The notes beneath the pieces are model-generated. The model did no database searches. It was not told where the DNA came from and was given only the letters and a program-made list of their open reading frames with translations. Made by a program: the position numbers and the translations under genes. Shown piece after piece: positions 13,562 to 25,554 of a stretch of 64,000 nucleotides of DNA; the first letter of the stretch is position 1, and the number at the start of each line of letters is the position of its first letter. The stretch is from positions 204,751,689-204,815,688 of the forward strand of contig NC_058523.1 of the NCBI RefSeq assembly GCF_904849725.1, in the 5' to 3' direction. Origin of the DNA: Hordeum vulgare subsp. vulgare (Eukaryota > Streptophyta > Magnoliopsida > Poales > Poaceae).

Positions 13562-14708
13562 GAAAAATATTTCATGCATGCCATGTTTGATATTCCCTTC
13601 CGATGCATATGATCCTGATTGGGTCGATAACCCCTCGATATGGTGTTTCCGACGGTTCCTCAATAATACTCTCATTTAGGCATGACCCTACCATCTATGA
13701 GGGTCACGCAGATAAAAGTCAGTAGCTTGATAGTAGTGCTACGCATAGGATGAGCATATGCATGGTGATGGTAACACATAGGAGATTTCAAAAGCTTTTC
13801 AAAAACCTCGCCGGGTGCCACTAATGCCCGAGGGTGATGAGTTGAGGAGGTGACCACTTGAGGAAGGTGGTGCACCAGAAGAAGGTTTTTTTTTGTGTGT
13901 GTGTGGTTTCGAAAACAAGGAGAGATTTAACAAGTGTCGACCATCCCAACCTTACATGTGCGACCACGATACCCCTTATGTGATGAGGCTTTGTCAACTA
14001 CTTTGGTCGGTGCTAGGAAATATCCCGCATTACTAGTGGTGGGAGTGACATGGTCATTCTCGGGATAGGTTTGTGCCAGGTAGGACGACCATTCTATTTT
14101 TACAGGTTCCAGGCACATCGTTGGTCCCTGCATGGATGATATGATCTAGAGCGAGGCTCGTAAGACGTACATCATGTGGGCTGGGTACCAATCGAGTAGA
14201 CTCTTTGTCTAGTGTCGTCAAGGGAAAGGCATAGTTCGGGTGCTTACCTCGGGTATGATATATAACGCGAGTCGTGGTTGACACGAAAGCTCCCCGAGTC
14301 TTGTGGGTACAACGCGCAACCTCCGTAGAGTGTAAATCTATTTGAATAGCCATGTCCACGGTCAATGACAGTTGGGTAATCCTGCTTAAACTACATCCAG
14401 TTATTTTTGCATAAACCAGGTGTGCGTGCGTAACAAAGGTGTATACGAGAAAGAGGTTACTTGAGACAAGTCGTTCGGAATAAATGTTGATATCTGTAAC
14501 CTGTTCATGTGGTTACCATTTACCCTATGATGCATAACCATACAAGCACTTGACCATGTTACTGCATTTAAGGAAAAAACTTGATTTTCGGAAAGGCTGT
14601 AGTCAATAATTAAATCATGCTTAATTTTGTGTTGTCCGCATTATGGGTTGCTTGCGAGTACACTGAATGTACTCATTTGGCTTGCCATTGCTTATTAATT
14701 GGCCAGAC

Positions 14709-14765
14709 ATGGAAGAACCGGAGTACGGAGAAGAGTTCGTCATCGGAGACGGACGCGCGGTCTAG
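14709..14765 (+). other. Acidic micro-ORF module 2 in LTR B
   Basis: An 18-codon ATG-initiated frame (MEEPEYGEEFVIGDG...) ends in TAG at 14763-14765. It is acidic, as is the module-2 frame of LTR C (29634-29729), and lies in the last 350 bp of the LTR. Its small size means chance is not excluded. Confidence 0.25.
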
Positions 14766-15799
14766 GACGCTTCCCAGTCAGAATGCTTGTAGATTAAGGC
14801 AGATGGCATAGGTTCACGTTATCTTCCAAGTTATCCGCAGTTAGTAGTATGATGGTGTGTCGGCTTACTAAGCTATATTTATGTAATGACTTGGCCATAA
14901 TGGACCTATTTGTATCAGGCGTTATTTATGGATGTAAGACTCTTGTTATTCAGTATCTGTGTGTTCAGTGAGCATTGATCTCTGGGATCACTGTACACAT
15001 GCATTCGGCAATCTCGACAAACAAGTCGGGGTCCCCACATGGCATGTCATGAGAACTAGGTGTACCTGGGTCAGAAGCTGTCCTCTCAGGACTAGTGCCC
15101 GAATCCATCTCAGCACTGGGTTCTCTGAAATCATTCTGACTGTCTTCTGAGCATGACATACTGACAATCACTAAGCAGACAAGCTGACCTTGTGAAAAGA
15201 ATGAGAAGAGCTGGAGTGGATGAGCATCACAAAAATTCAGAAGTTTTTGCAAGTTTGAACTCTGAAAAATTGAAGTCTAACTCTCAGCTAAAAGGTATTT
15301 CGGTTCCACCGAGACGAAAATTTTGAGCTGCCAAGACTGACATTCTCTTTAACAGAAAATTGGCAACCTTTTCGGTTTCACCTAAAAGGAAACTTGGTTT
15401 CACCGAGACTGTTTTGAGTAGCCCAAAACCAAAATCATCAGGACCGATTTTTTGACTCAGTGACATAGAAATTTGGTTTTGTGGACACTTAGCCCTAAAT
15501 CTTCCTTCGTTCTCTAATCTACTCGAAGTATCCTCTCGATAGAAAAATCTCAATCGTGGATTGAAGATAGGCAGACCTATTTGCGTGAGCTTCGGAATTT
15601 GGAGCGCAAAGAGGGGTCGGATCCATAGTCTAGTGCGGTGAAGGATCCACTATGGCGACAATGGTAGCGTTGGTTTCAATTGACGACGAGGACTCTCTTG
15701 GCGAGGGCGCATAGGATAATCAAGGCGATGTCCTAAGGACTAGGGAACGACAGCAAGGAGGTGCGGGAGGCGAGGTTTGAAGGAGTAATTTCAAACGTT

Positions 15800-18014
15800 G
15801 GGTCTGCTGATTATTTACCCCCTGGCCGTGGGTGACATCGAGTTGGATTTTTTGGTGCCACCGGGTTCCATAACTGTCAACTTGATGGGGATCCTTGGAG
15901 TTGCAGTAGCAGTAGATGAAGTAGAGATAGTAGTGTCCATGGGAATCCACTTGACATTGGCTTGGGTTTCTTCCTCAAATGAGTTAGTATCCTCTTGAAG
16001 CTTGCCCTTTCCCTTGTGGTCTTGTAGTAGAAGTTCTTCTTGAGAGCTTGTTACCTTGGGGAAAGCAGGATACTTCTTCTATTGAGGAACAAATTGCCGG
16101 ATGGGATATTGACCTTCTTCCCATCCAACTCCGTTGGCATCAAAGTAGCCAACACCTTGCTTCTTCCGAAGTCCTCCTTGCTTGCGCACAATTTCCTCAA
16201 ATTGCTTACTTCTCGCAAGACTCTTGAAAACACCTCTCTCTATAATTCCTTTCAATAAATCATTTTCTTGCTCAAGTGTAACTTGGATAAGAGAATCGTT
16301 AGTGGAATCAAGAGAGACACTAGCAACAACATCATTTGATTTAACTTTAGCATTGTTTTTACCAGATGAAGGAACTTTCTTGCCTTTGTTACTAATGTTC
16401 TTAGGTTTAACTTGTGGAACAAAAGTAGACACGAGTAATTGTTTGGCAAGATAAGAAGAACTCTTATTTTGAAGATCATCATTGATTGCTTTTAGAAACT
16501 CATGTTCTCGCTCTAAATTTAGCTTCTCAAAGCGTAACTTCTCACGAGTTCTTGAAAGCTCTCTATGATCTGCTAGAGTATTTTCATGAGCTAACTTAAG
16601 AGTGTTTAATAATTTAGTTAGTCGTTCAATCTCTTTCTTATCATCATCATTCGACTTCTCTTGACTAGCATGACTATTATCAAGTTCATTTTCATTGTTA
16701 TTAGTAGTCTTGTTAAAGAGCAAGTCATCTTCTACTAACAAGTCATTCCCATCACTATAAAAATAAAAATACTTGGGGTGTGATACCTTGGGGTCTTCTG
16801 CCATGAAGCAGTTTCCAATCCCTTCATTTGGTGAATCAAATAAGTCGTAGGAGTTGGAGGAGATGAGTGCAAGACCAACAACACCTTCATCTTGACTATA
16901 ATCATAGTTGGAGTGGTAGCCTCTCTCGGATTGGTTTTCAGACTCGGAGCCGGATACCCATTCACCAACATGATCTTTGTGCCTTCTTCTTGAGCTGCTT
17001 TTGGTGTTATTTGTCCTTCTTCTCCGATTCCTTGCTTCTCCGGGAGTGCCTTCATTCATAACAATCTTCTCTACTCCTCTCTCTGTGAGGTGACTCATCT
17101 CTTGAGCTTCGTCTTATATGTGACTCTTCTATTTGTTTGTGGGGAGCCAAACACTCATTTGGATAGTGTCGATGCTTTCCACAATTGTATAAGTTTCGGT
17201 CAGGACTAGATGAACGCTTCTCTTCATATCTTGAGCTTGAGATTCTCTTTTTTCCTCTACTATTGTAGAACTTGTTGAATTTTGTGACCATGAGGCTTAT
17301 CTCTTCATTGGAGGTTGTCATTTGAAGTGGCGGGAGCATCACTTGAACCTTTGTAATCACCACTTGACTTGTTGTGCAGCTCATCTTTGTCCTTGAGTGA
17401 CATTTCATGAGCGACAATCCTTCCAATGACTTCCACTGGCTTGAGATCCTTGTAGTTTGGCATCATCTCGATCAATGTGCACACGGTATAGTATCTTCCA
17501 TACAAGGCTCTAAGTATCTTCTTGATGATGAATTTGTCGGCCATTTCTTTGCTTCCCAAGGTGGCGATATCATTTGTGATGAGATCTAGCCTAGAGTACA
17601 TCTCAACGACTCCTTCACCATCCTTCATCTTTAACTTATCAAGCTAACTTTGTAGCACATCCAACTTAGATTCTGTGACAGATTCAGTACCTTCGTGCAT
17701 ATGAACCAAAGTATCCCAAATTTCCTTTACATTCTCAAGGAGTGTGATTTTGTTGAATTCTTTGGGGCACAAGCAATTGAACAAAATGTCGCAGGCTTGA
17801 GCATTGTATTGCAACATGTTGAATTGTTCTGTTGTCGCATCGTTCGGTTCTCTTCCTTCTCCGAAGAAATCACCTTGCACACCAACACAAACAACAGCCC
17901 AAATGACACAGTTATGACCAAGAATAGGCATTTCATCTTATGCTTTCAACTAGCAAAGTTTGTACCATCAAAATATGGACCTCTATGGAGATAATTTCCC
18001 TCACTAGACACCAT
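15800..18014 (-). pseudogene. Copia-type gag polyprotein remnant
   Basis: The frame starts at the ATG at 18014 (MVSSEGNYLH...FDGTNFAS), 53 bases inside the right LTR. A stop follows where FAS-W-KHKMK would be expected. Downstream pieces are: an N-terminal gag region (17931-17644), a UBN2-like gag core (17628-17305, with KIILRALY-like KKILRALYGRYYTV), and a zinc-knuckle segment near 17200 reading L-Y-N-C-G-K-H-R-H-Y-P-N-E-C, in which the first knuckle Cys is Leu. Then comes a 339-codon open frame (17098-16079) with basic, acidic and coiled-coil-like stretches (EIERLTKLLNTLKLAHE), continuing in another frame to about 15800. Several frameshifts and stops are present. It would form the nucleocapsid; no protease motif was seen. 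Confidence 0.7.
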
Positions 18015-18054
18015 ACTTTCCTAGGTTGTGAAACCAATGCAATGGATACCAAAG

Positions 18055-18067
18055 TTCTCATACCACT
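18055..18067 (-). other. Primer-binding site of the copia-like element
   Basis: The minus strand reads AGTGGTATGAGAA immediately after the 5' LTR (which ends at 18068). This is a diverged form of TGGTATCAGAGC, the initiator-tRNA-Met-complementary site typical of plant copia elements. It fixes the element's orientation. Confidence 0.65.
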
Positions 18068-19750
18068 TGTAGGATCCGAAGTATGTCTCGAAGGGGGGGG
18101 GGGTGGTGATTACACTACTTGATCAAAGTAAAACTTAGCCTTTTGCCAATTTTAGTTATGGACCAGCTTTAGCAATTATGACAAGTCAAGTTCACCCCAC
18201 ACATGCATATATAAGATTATATCAGTGGAATTAAAGACATGCAAATGTAATTGTAATGCCCCAAGAGTGTATCTTTCCCTATTTGGAACCTTCTCTATGT
18301 GGGTCCAACCTTGTCATTGATATGAGAGCTATTCTATGTGTTATGATTTCATGTGTCACCTTGCATCGTTCTTCCTTTGCATGCATGCATCCCATTCATC
18401 CATGTCTTGTGTTTGTTGTCCTTATGTTCCATGTTGTGGTGTGCCATGTGGTCATTTGATCTGTTAGCATTTGTGATGGTGTGGAGTGATGCAAGTGTTA
18501 GTAGTAAGCTCTATGTGGAATTCTACTAGGGTTTAAAAACTTCCCCTCTCTCTTTTATCTCAAGATCAAGTTTCACTTGATCCTTTCCTGTTTTAAAAAT
18601 GTCCTTGATTTAGTATATTTTTGTGGTGGTTGTGAGGATGTGAAGTTGCTGTTTTGAAACAAGTTTTAAAGGTGCAAATATTCACAAAACTGATCAAACA
18701 TATTCTGTTTTGTAAATATTTACTTGCTCCTAAAATCCCTTTTTCATTTTTATTCTATTAGGTCATAATTTCTTATGACCAGGGGTATGGTTGCTTTATT
18801 TTTAGCATCTATAGTTTAGTCTGTGCCTTTATTTTGTTTTCTGGTGTTGGTTTTAAATAGAAAGCCCCCCAGGATTTTCTTCTCTCTTACCTGGCGCCAC
18901 GAGTGAGCTTCCTCCCACTAATAGGCCCATCTTCCCTCCTCTCTTTTCCGCGGCAGCCCAGCACGCGACCGCCTTCTTCCTGACGTCGTTGCTCTGTGTG
19001 TCTGCTTTCCATTTGAGCTTGAGAGAGAGCAAGCACGCCGTGAGGGGTTCACGGACGTCGAGGGCCTCTTAAAGCCTCGGCGTGCGTGCCTCCTTTCCCT
19101 AGGCTTCCTCCATTTCCCCATCTAGCGCCGCCACCATCTCCCTCCATCTTCTTCCTCCCCTGGTAAGCCTCTGTAGTGCATGTAACAAAGAGAGAGAGAG
19201 GAAGTAGCCGCCGACGTCCACCCTGCCCCCGTCATCTCCAGCGCAGGCCATCATGTCCAGGGGCTCGGGAGAGGTGCCCGCACTCCATTCCCGTCCTCGG
19301 TGAGGCCGGGGAGCGACCACACCGACGGCCATCGAACTCCCTCCCTGTTCCTCTACTTCGGTTCGGCAGCGCCATTTTCAGATCTTCTTCAGACTTCTCC
19401 GGCTTATTCCAGATCTGATCGTCCCCTTCTTCCTTCCCCTAGGTGAGCATGGTTCCTCCTCCCTCCCCCCTCGTTGGATCGGCCTAGGGCTCGTCGCCGT
19501 ACCTCTGTCCCGAGAGGAATTCGACATGTGTGCATGTGTGTTCTGTGTAGTATGTGCTCGGGTAGATGCAGTAGCAGTGCAAAGGTTTTTCCTCGCAGAA
19601 GTAGGGTACTTCTTCCCCCTCGCGCAACAGCAGTAGAGTAGACAGCCAGCTCCGGTCACCTCTTTGTCGTCGACATCTCTGTGTTCAGAGCAGAGCATCT
19701 TGTTTCTCGTGGTAGATTACCTTGTAGTCTTCATCGGTTCTGTCGAGATC

Positions 19751-19830
19751 GGTAGCATAGCGTAGTGGTGGAACGTGTGGTTGTGTATCTGGCGCATTGT
19801 GGGTTCGAGTCCCAGCTTTGCCCCCTTTTT
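19751..19830 (+). other. tRNA-like pol III unit 1 (A box/B box) in LTR C
   Basis: A box TAGCGTAGTGG (19758-19768) fits TRGCNNAGTGG, and B box GGTTCGAGTCC (19802-19812) fits GGTTCGANTCC; they are 33 bases apart, as in a tRNA. A D-arm (GCGT/ACGT) and most of a T-stem can be drawn, but the anticodon stem and acceptor stem pair poorly. It ends in CCTTTTT near 19825, a possible pol III terminator. It is more likely a decayed tRNA-like or SINE-like unit than a functional tRNA gene. Confidence 0.5.
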
Positions 19831-19912
19831 AATTCCTGTTTCTCGGCACAGTAGCATGCAGTAGCTGCAGTAGCACCATAGCCCGCTTGGCTTCACTTCT
19901 CTGTCGAGCTAG

Positions 19913-19995
19913 TGCCTGTTAGCAGAGTGGTGGCTTGTTTGTTGGTCGATCAGGGGCTCTGTTGTTCGATCCCCCCAAGCCTTTTATTTATTTTG
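19913..19995 (+). other. tRNA-like pol III unit 2 (A box/B box) in LTR C
   Basis: A box TAGCAGAGTGG (19920-19930) matches TRGCNNAGTGG exactly. A B-box-like TGTTCGATCCC begins at 19963, again about 32 bases downstream, and T-rich sequence follows. It lies 160 bases after unit 1 in the same orientation, so the two look like a duplicated module. No convincing cloverleaf was drawn. Confidence 0.45.
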
Positions 19996-20328
19996 TCTTT
20001 TTCTTTTCTGTTTTGCTTTGTTCACTTGCTTACTTGTATGTGGTAGGCTTGGCACATTGTGTTAGTATTTTCTAGCTCTCAAACAGATTATTGTGGCTAT
20101 TCCTTTTGCTAGCAAGTGAAGTGTGTATGTGTAGGTATACTCTTGGTAGAGTTGCATGTGTAGGTTGATTTGCATATATGTATGTGAGAATCATGTATGT
20201 GTGTGTGCACCTTGTGGGTGTATGGCACTAAGGTGGTGTATCCATGTTGTGCAAGTGAGGTGCATGTGTGTGTGGGTTTCCCCCCCACATACCTTGTGAT
20301 GATGTATGTGTGTGTGTGTCTGTGTGCT

Positions 20329-21996
20329 TGATACGTCTCCAACGTATCTATAATTTTTGATGGTTTCATGCTGTTATCTTGTCAAACTTTGGATGTTTTA
20401 TATGCCTTTTATATCTTTTTTGGGACTAATCTATTAATTCAGTGCCAAGTGCCAGTTCCTGTTCTTTCCGTGTTTTTGACCCTTTTTCAGGCGGAGTCCA
20501 AATGGAATAATTCTTTCGCGATGATTTTTTATGGAAAATATCAAAAATACCGGAAGAAAAAGATACCGGAGAGGGGTCCCGAGGAAGCCACAAGCCCTGT
20601 CGGCGCGCCCCCCAGGCCGCACCAACCAAGCTTGTGGGCCCCTCAGGGGCCCACTTTACGCAATTCCACCGCCATCTGGTCCTATAAATCCAGAAACCTC
20701 CAGAAAGAAACCTAGATCGTGAGTTCCGCCGCCGCAAGCCTCTGTAGCCACCAAAAACCAATTTGGAGCCCGTTCCAGCACGCTGCCGGAGGGGGAATCC
20801 ATCTTCGGTGGCCATCTTCATCATCCCGATGATCTCCATGACGAGGAGGGAGTAGTTCTCCCTCGGGGCTGAGGGTATGTACTAGTAGATATGTGTTTGA
20901 TCTCTCTCTCTCCCGTGTTCTTGAGACGTCTTGATCTCGATGTACCGTGGGCTTTGCTACTATAGTTGGATCTTATGATGTTCTTCCCCCTCTCCCTTCT
21001 TGTAATGAATTGAGTTTCCCCTTTGGAGTTATCTTATCGGATTGAGTCTCTGAGAACACTTGATGTATGTCTTGCACGAGTCTATCTGCTGTGATCAACT
21101 TGCAGGTTTGTGACAATTGGGAACCTATGCATATGGGTTGGCACACGTGGATTCATGTGAGTACTCGATGTATGTTTTGGTGATCATCTTGCGGGGGTTC
21201 GTGACATTAGGAACCTATGCATAGGGGTTGGCACACGTTTTGACTCTCCGGTAGAAACTTTGGGGCACTCTTTGAAGTTCTATGTGTTGGTTGAATAGAT
21301 GATTCTGAGATTGTGTGATGCATATCGTATAATCATGCCCACGGATACTTGAGGTGACAATTGAGTATCTAGGTGACGTTAGGGTCTTGGTTGATATGTA
21401 TATTAATGTGTTATTCTAGGACGAACTCTATGATGGATCGAACGGAAAGAATAGCTTTGTGTTATTTTACTACGGACTCTTGAATAGATCGATCAGAAAG
21501 AATAACTTTGTGGTGGTTTCGTACCCGGCAATAATCTCTTCGTTTGTTCTCCGCTATTAGTGACTTTGGAGTAAATCTTTGTTGCATGTTGAGGGCTAGT
21601 TATATGATGCAATTATGTTATTATTGTTGAGAGAACTTCACTAGTGAAAGTATGAACCCTAGGCCTTGTTTCCACGCGTTGCAATACCATTCGTGCTCAC
21701 TTTTGTTACTAGTTACCTTGCTGTTTTTGTAATTTCAGATTACAAAAACCTTTATCTACCATGCATATTGCACTTGTATCACCATCTCTTCGCCGAACTA
21801 GTGCACCTATACAATTCACCATCTCTTTGTTATTTGGTTGCAGGGTTGCTTGAGAGAGACCATCTTCATCCTATTCCTCCCATGGATTAATAAACCTTAG
21901 GTCACCCACTTGAGGGAAAATTGCTACTGTCCTACAAACCTCTGCACTTGGAGGCCCAACAACGTCTACAAGGAGAAGGTTGCGTCGTAGACATCA
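20329..21996 (+). repeat. 5' LTR of the pol-less gypsy element
   Basis: The LTR is 1668 bp from TGATACG to ACATCA. A TATA-like TATAAAT lies at 20683. It lacks a 29-bp stretch (tgtattgggtgtgttggg...) that the 3' LTR retains near 26565, and carries a 472-bp segment (20936-21407) missing from the 3' copy. Confidence 0.85.
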
Positions 21997-22006
21997 AGCT
22001 CTTTTC

Positions 22007-22024
22007 TGGCGCCGTTGCCGGGGA
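22007..22024 (+). other. tRNA-Asp-type primer-binding site
   Basis: TGGCGCCGTTGCCGGGGA starts 10 bases after the LTR and matches the complement of a plant tRNA-Asp 3' end (from memory). Equivalent, more diverged sites lie at 49276 and 60963 in the other two gypsy elements. Confidence 0.75.
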
Positions 22025-22054
22025 GGTTAGTGCTTGAAGGTATATATTTAGATC

Positions 22055-22828
22055 TTGCAATCGAATCTTTTTGTTTCTTGTTCTTTCTCTAGAAAACTAC
22101 AAAAAAATTTGGAATTGAGGATGCCTCATATGCTCCATCTTATCAATGTCTTTCGTGAGCATGATGGGAAGGAAAATTGTGCTCAAGTGCTGAAAGAAGA
22201 ATTACATAGAATGCTTGGCATAGAATATGTGAATGATGAGCATGATTGCAATGTTCTTAGCATGAATTCTTTGAATACCCATGATGCTAATGATATGCAA
22301 AGCCACAAGCTTGGGGATGCTATATTTGATGAGGATGATCTTTTTAGTTCTTCCACTTTGAATGATCAAAATCATTTTGATGAAAGCATGCCCCCTATCT
22401 ATGATGATTATTGTGAGGATACTTATGCTTTAAAGAAGAGGGATGATAAAACTTGTCATACTCTCGAGAACCCCTTTGCTAAACCTTGCTTTTTCATTGT
22501 GGACACAATTTGTAGTGCTCAAGTCTTTTACGATACTCCCACTACTATTCTTGAGAATAGATTTCCTTATGTGGAGAGTAGTAAAATTTCTATGCTTGTA
22601 GATCATGAAAAGAAAGCCTTAGGTGATGGTTATATTGTTGAATTCATTCATGATGCTACTGAAAATTACTATGAGAGAGGATCATATGCTTCTACTTATT
22701 GCAATAGTATCAAGCTTCCTCTCCATATGTTGAAATTTTTGAAGCTATGCTTGTTTTGCCTTCCTATGCTAGTTTATTCTTGCTCCAATAAATTGTTTGA
22801 TCACAAAATCCCTATGCATAGGAAGTAG
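22055..22828 (+). CDS. Unclassified gypsy-element protein with Cys motif
   Basis: This 257-codon frame has no internal stop. ATG at 22055 opens it; an in-frame ATG at 22121 is an alternative start that fits the more conserved part. The protein is acidic in the middle (HDANDMQSH, FDEDDLFSS, MPPIYDDYCED) and ends with a conserved tail: FIHDATENYYERG, a Cys-rich stretch ...YC...LCLFC, then IPMHRK. The homologue at 49437-50310 keeps both Cys pairs as C-x2-C-x14-C-x2-C, while here the first Cys is Ser. It occupies the position where related elements carry gag. It is not a recognised gag, protease or pol domain; function unknown. Confidence 0.55.
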   Translation: MQSNLFVSCSFSRKLQKNLELRMPHMLHLINVFREHDGKENCAQVLKEELHRMLGIEYVNDEHDCNVLSMNSLNTHDANDMQSHKLGDAIFDEDDLFSSSTLNDQNHFDESMPPIYDDYCEDTYALKKRDDKTCHTLENPFAKPCFFIVDTICSAQVFYDTPTTILENRFPYVESSKISMLVDHEKKALGDGYIVEFIHDATENYYERGSYASTYCNSIKLPLHMLKFLKLCLFCLPMLVYSCSNKLFDHKIPMHRK

Positions 22829-22925
22829 GTTAGACTTAAACGTGCTAGCCATTTTCTCCATGATGCTCTCGTTGTGTTTCAATCGTTACCTTTTATGTGA
22901 GCATCATTGAAATCAATGCCTAGGT

Positions 22926-22968
22926 AAGGGCGTTAAACAATAGCGCTTGTTGGGAGGCAACCCAATGA
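22926..22968 (+). promoter_or_regulatory. Conserved block with small stem-loop downstream of the gypsy ORF
   Basis: The stretch 'gggcgttaaacaa...gcgcttgttgggaggcaaccc' recurs almost unchanged at 63114-63153 and in decayed form at 50351-50380. TTGGG and CCCAA can pair around a six-base loop. The position just 3' of the coding region in three elements suggests an RNA signal such as packaging or dimerisation, but that is inference. Confidence 0.35.
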
Positions 22969-23566
22969 ATAAAATTTTTCTTTGCTTTTTGCTTCCTATT
23001 TTGTTTTCTCCACACCATCATAATTCTGTTATGATTGTGTATTTTGTGTTTCTTTTTGTGTTTGTTCCAAGCAAAACCGTTATGATTAGTCTTTGTGATG
23101 ATTGTTTGATCATGCTGGAAAAAGACAGAAACTTTCTGCTCACGAAAAGAATTTTCATTTTTAGTCTGTAAGAGATTTTGAGTTGATTATTTTTGATATT
23201 GATTTCTATGAAATTTCTTTAGACTTTTGTATTTTCAGATTTTTTGAAGTACAAGAAGTATACGAAGTATTCAGATTGCTATGGACTGGTCTGCTGTTAA
23301 CAGATTTTGTTTTAGTTGAGTTGGTTGCTTATTTTGATGAAACTATGGATAGTATCGGAGGGTACTAGCCATGGAAAAGTGAAAATACAGCAACCCAACA
23401 CCAACATAAGTAGAATTTAAGTTTTCTACAGTGCCTAAGGAAGTGGTGATTTGCTTTCTTATACTAATGATATCACGAGTTTCTGTTTAAGTTTTGTGTT
23501 GTGAAGTTTTCAAGTTCTGGGTGAAGTTCTTATGGACAAAGAGATAAATATTGGCAAGAGCTCAAG

Positions 23567-23649
23567 CTTGGGGATTCCCAAGGCACCCCAAGTTGATTCA
23601 AGGATGCCGAAAAATCCTAAGCTTGGGGATGCCCCGGGAAGGCATCCCC
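23567..23649 (+). promoter_or_regulatory. Repeated PPT-like motif and 9-bp stem-loop
   Basis: AAGCTTGGGGAT occurs at 23567 and 23619 and again directly before the 3' LTR (25541). The second copy runs into a perfect inverted repeat: GGGGATGCC (23625-23633), a seven-base loop, then GGCATCCCC (23641-23649). The same stem-loop is at 63770-63794. A central polypurine tract or a packaging/structural RNA element is possible. Confidence 0.4.
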
Positions 23650-24220
23650 TCTTTCGTCTTCAATCCATCGGTAATGTTACTTGGAGCTATATTTTTATTC
23701 ACCACATGATATGTGTTTTTCTTGGAGCGTCTTGTATCGTAGGAGTCTTTTATTTTTTTTGTGTCACAATCTTCCTTGCTGCACATCTAGAGAGAGACAT
23801 GCACTCACCGTGATTTTGTCGAGCTTCACTTATATCCTTAGAGCTAGTTGATTTTGCTCTGTGTGCTTCACTTATATCTTTTAGAGCACAACGGTGCGTG
23901 GCTTGGTAGTTGGCTTATGCTATGAAAGTAGTCCCAAAAGAGGTAGTTATCCAAAGGGATACGAAAACTTCCATCTTCATGTGCATTGAGTAGAAAGAGA
24001 AGCTTGATTCCTATCAATTAGTTTTGAGATGTGGTTGGGGTAATATTTAAGTTATGTTAGTATGGTGTTGTGAATCTAGAGATACTTGTGTTGAAGTTAG
24101 TGATTCCCGTAGCATGCAAGTATGGTGAACCGCTTTGTGATGAAGTTTGAGCATTATTAGTTTATTGATTGTCATCCTTTGTGTAGCGGTCGGGATCGCG
24201 CGATGGTTTATACCTACCAA

Positions 24221-24237
24221 CCCCCCCCCCCCCCCCC
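24221..24237 (+). repeat. Poly-C tract of 17 bases
   Basis: This is an uninterrupted C homopolymer in the internal region of the gypsy element. Its length may be unreliable for technical reasons. The surrounding 23820-25540 shows no coding signal that I can support. Confidence 0.6.
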
Positions 24238-25554
24238 TAGGAGTATGCGTTGAATGCTTTGTTTCGATTACTAATAAAACTTTTGCAACAAGTATATGAG
24301 TTCTTCTTGACTAATGTTGAGTCCATGGTTTAGATGCACTTTCACCTTCCACCATCACTATCTTATTTAGTGCCGTGCAACTTCCGCCGGTGCATAAACC
24401 TACCATATAGCCTCCCTCAAAACAGCCACCATACCTACCTACTATGGCATTTTCAAAGCCATTCTGAGATATATTGCCATGCAACTACCACCATGACATG
24501 TGCCACCACTACTACATTGCCATGGCATGATCATAAGATAGCTAGCATGATGTTTCCATTGATGTCTATGCCATGCTAGATCATTGTCACGGTACACTAC
24601 CGAAGGCATTTCATATAGAGTCATCATTGCTCTAAGTTTTGAGTTGTAAGTGTGATGATCATCGTTGATGGAGCATTGTCCCATGTGAAAAAAGAGAGGC
24701 CAAAGATGCCCACAAAAATAAAAAGAGAGGCCAAAGAGCCCACCAAAAAAAATGAGAGAAAAAGAGAGAAGGGACAATGCTACTATCTCCTTTCCACACT
24801 TGTGCTTCATATTAAGCACCATGGTCTTTATGATTGAGAGTCTCTCGTTTTGTCACCACCATATAGCTAGTGGGAAATTTTCATTATATAACTTGGCTTG
24901 TATATTCCTATGATGGGCTTCCTCAAAATTGCCCTAGGTCTTCGTGAGCAAGCAAGTTGGATGCACACCCACTAGTTTTCCTTAAGAGCTTTCACATACT
25001 CATAGCTCTAGTGCATCTCTTGCATGGCAATCCCTACTCATTCACATTGATATCTATTGATAAGCATCTCCATAGCTCATTGATATGCCTAGTCAATGTG
25101 ACCATCTTCTCCCTTTTTGTCTCACAACCTCCACCACTCCATTCCACCTATAGTGCTATAACCATGGCTCACGCTCATGTATTGCGTGAGAGTTGAAAAG
25201 GTTTGAGAAAGTAAAGGTGTGAAAACAATTACTTGGCCAATACTGAGGTTGTGCATGATTTAAATTCGTTGTGCAAGGATGATAGACCATAGCCAGACTA
25301 TATGATTTTGTAGGGATAACTTTCTTTTGGCCTTGTTATTTTGAAAGTTCATGATTACCTTGCTAGTTTGCTTGAAGTATTATTGTCTCCACATCAATAG
25401 CAAACTATTGTTTCGAATCTAATGGATCTGAACATTCATGTCACATGAGAGGAGTTACAAAGGACATCTATGCTAGGTAGCATGAAAGCATCTAAAATTC
25501 ATTCTTTATCACTTCCCTACTCGAGGACGAGCAGGAGTTAAGCTTGGGGATGCT

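Larger units (their letters stand above)
10769..15039. mobile_element. Solo long LTR 'B' nested in the copia-like ORF2
   Basis: A 4271-bp block begins TGTCATACCC and ends CCCCACA, flanked by a 5-bp TSD TGGCA (10764-10768 and 15040-15044). Removing it rejoins the reading frame of the second ORF of the host element, which supports the boundaries. No primer-binding site or internal region is visible, so I read it as a solo LTR left by LTR-LTR recombination. It has a TATA-like TATAAATAGG at 12501 and two short acidic frames (13469-13561 and 14709-14765), as in LTRs A, C and D. Frames between 11432 and 12933 look non-coding. Confidence 0.75.
9144..15159 (-). pseudogene. Second ORF of the copia-like element, 'putative plant transposon protein' type, broken
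   Basis: The minus-strand frame starts at the ATG at 15159 (MSCSEDSQNDF...) and runs to 15045, where solo LTR B interrupts it. It resumes at 10768 with a charged segment (DEEGFDFIPHESIPL) and continues as fragments: TDLDPRFNTKEQQDFYETV at 10150-10090, DKSPAVSDMRY near 10040, and TLMPKSGD...RGYSINMLHH near 10000-9940. These motifs recall a protein domain annotated as putative plant transposon protein (PF20167 from memory, not searched). Several stops, frameshifts and an internal deletion between about 10050 and 10010 make it non-functional. Downstream to 9144 the sequence is too decayed to follow. The molecular function of the family is not known to me. Confidence 0.6.

Noticed and set aside
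19751..19830. Functional tRNA gene
   Set aside because: A and B boxes are perfect, but anticodon and acceptor stems pair poorly, so I list it only as a tRNA-like pol III unit.
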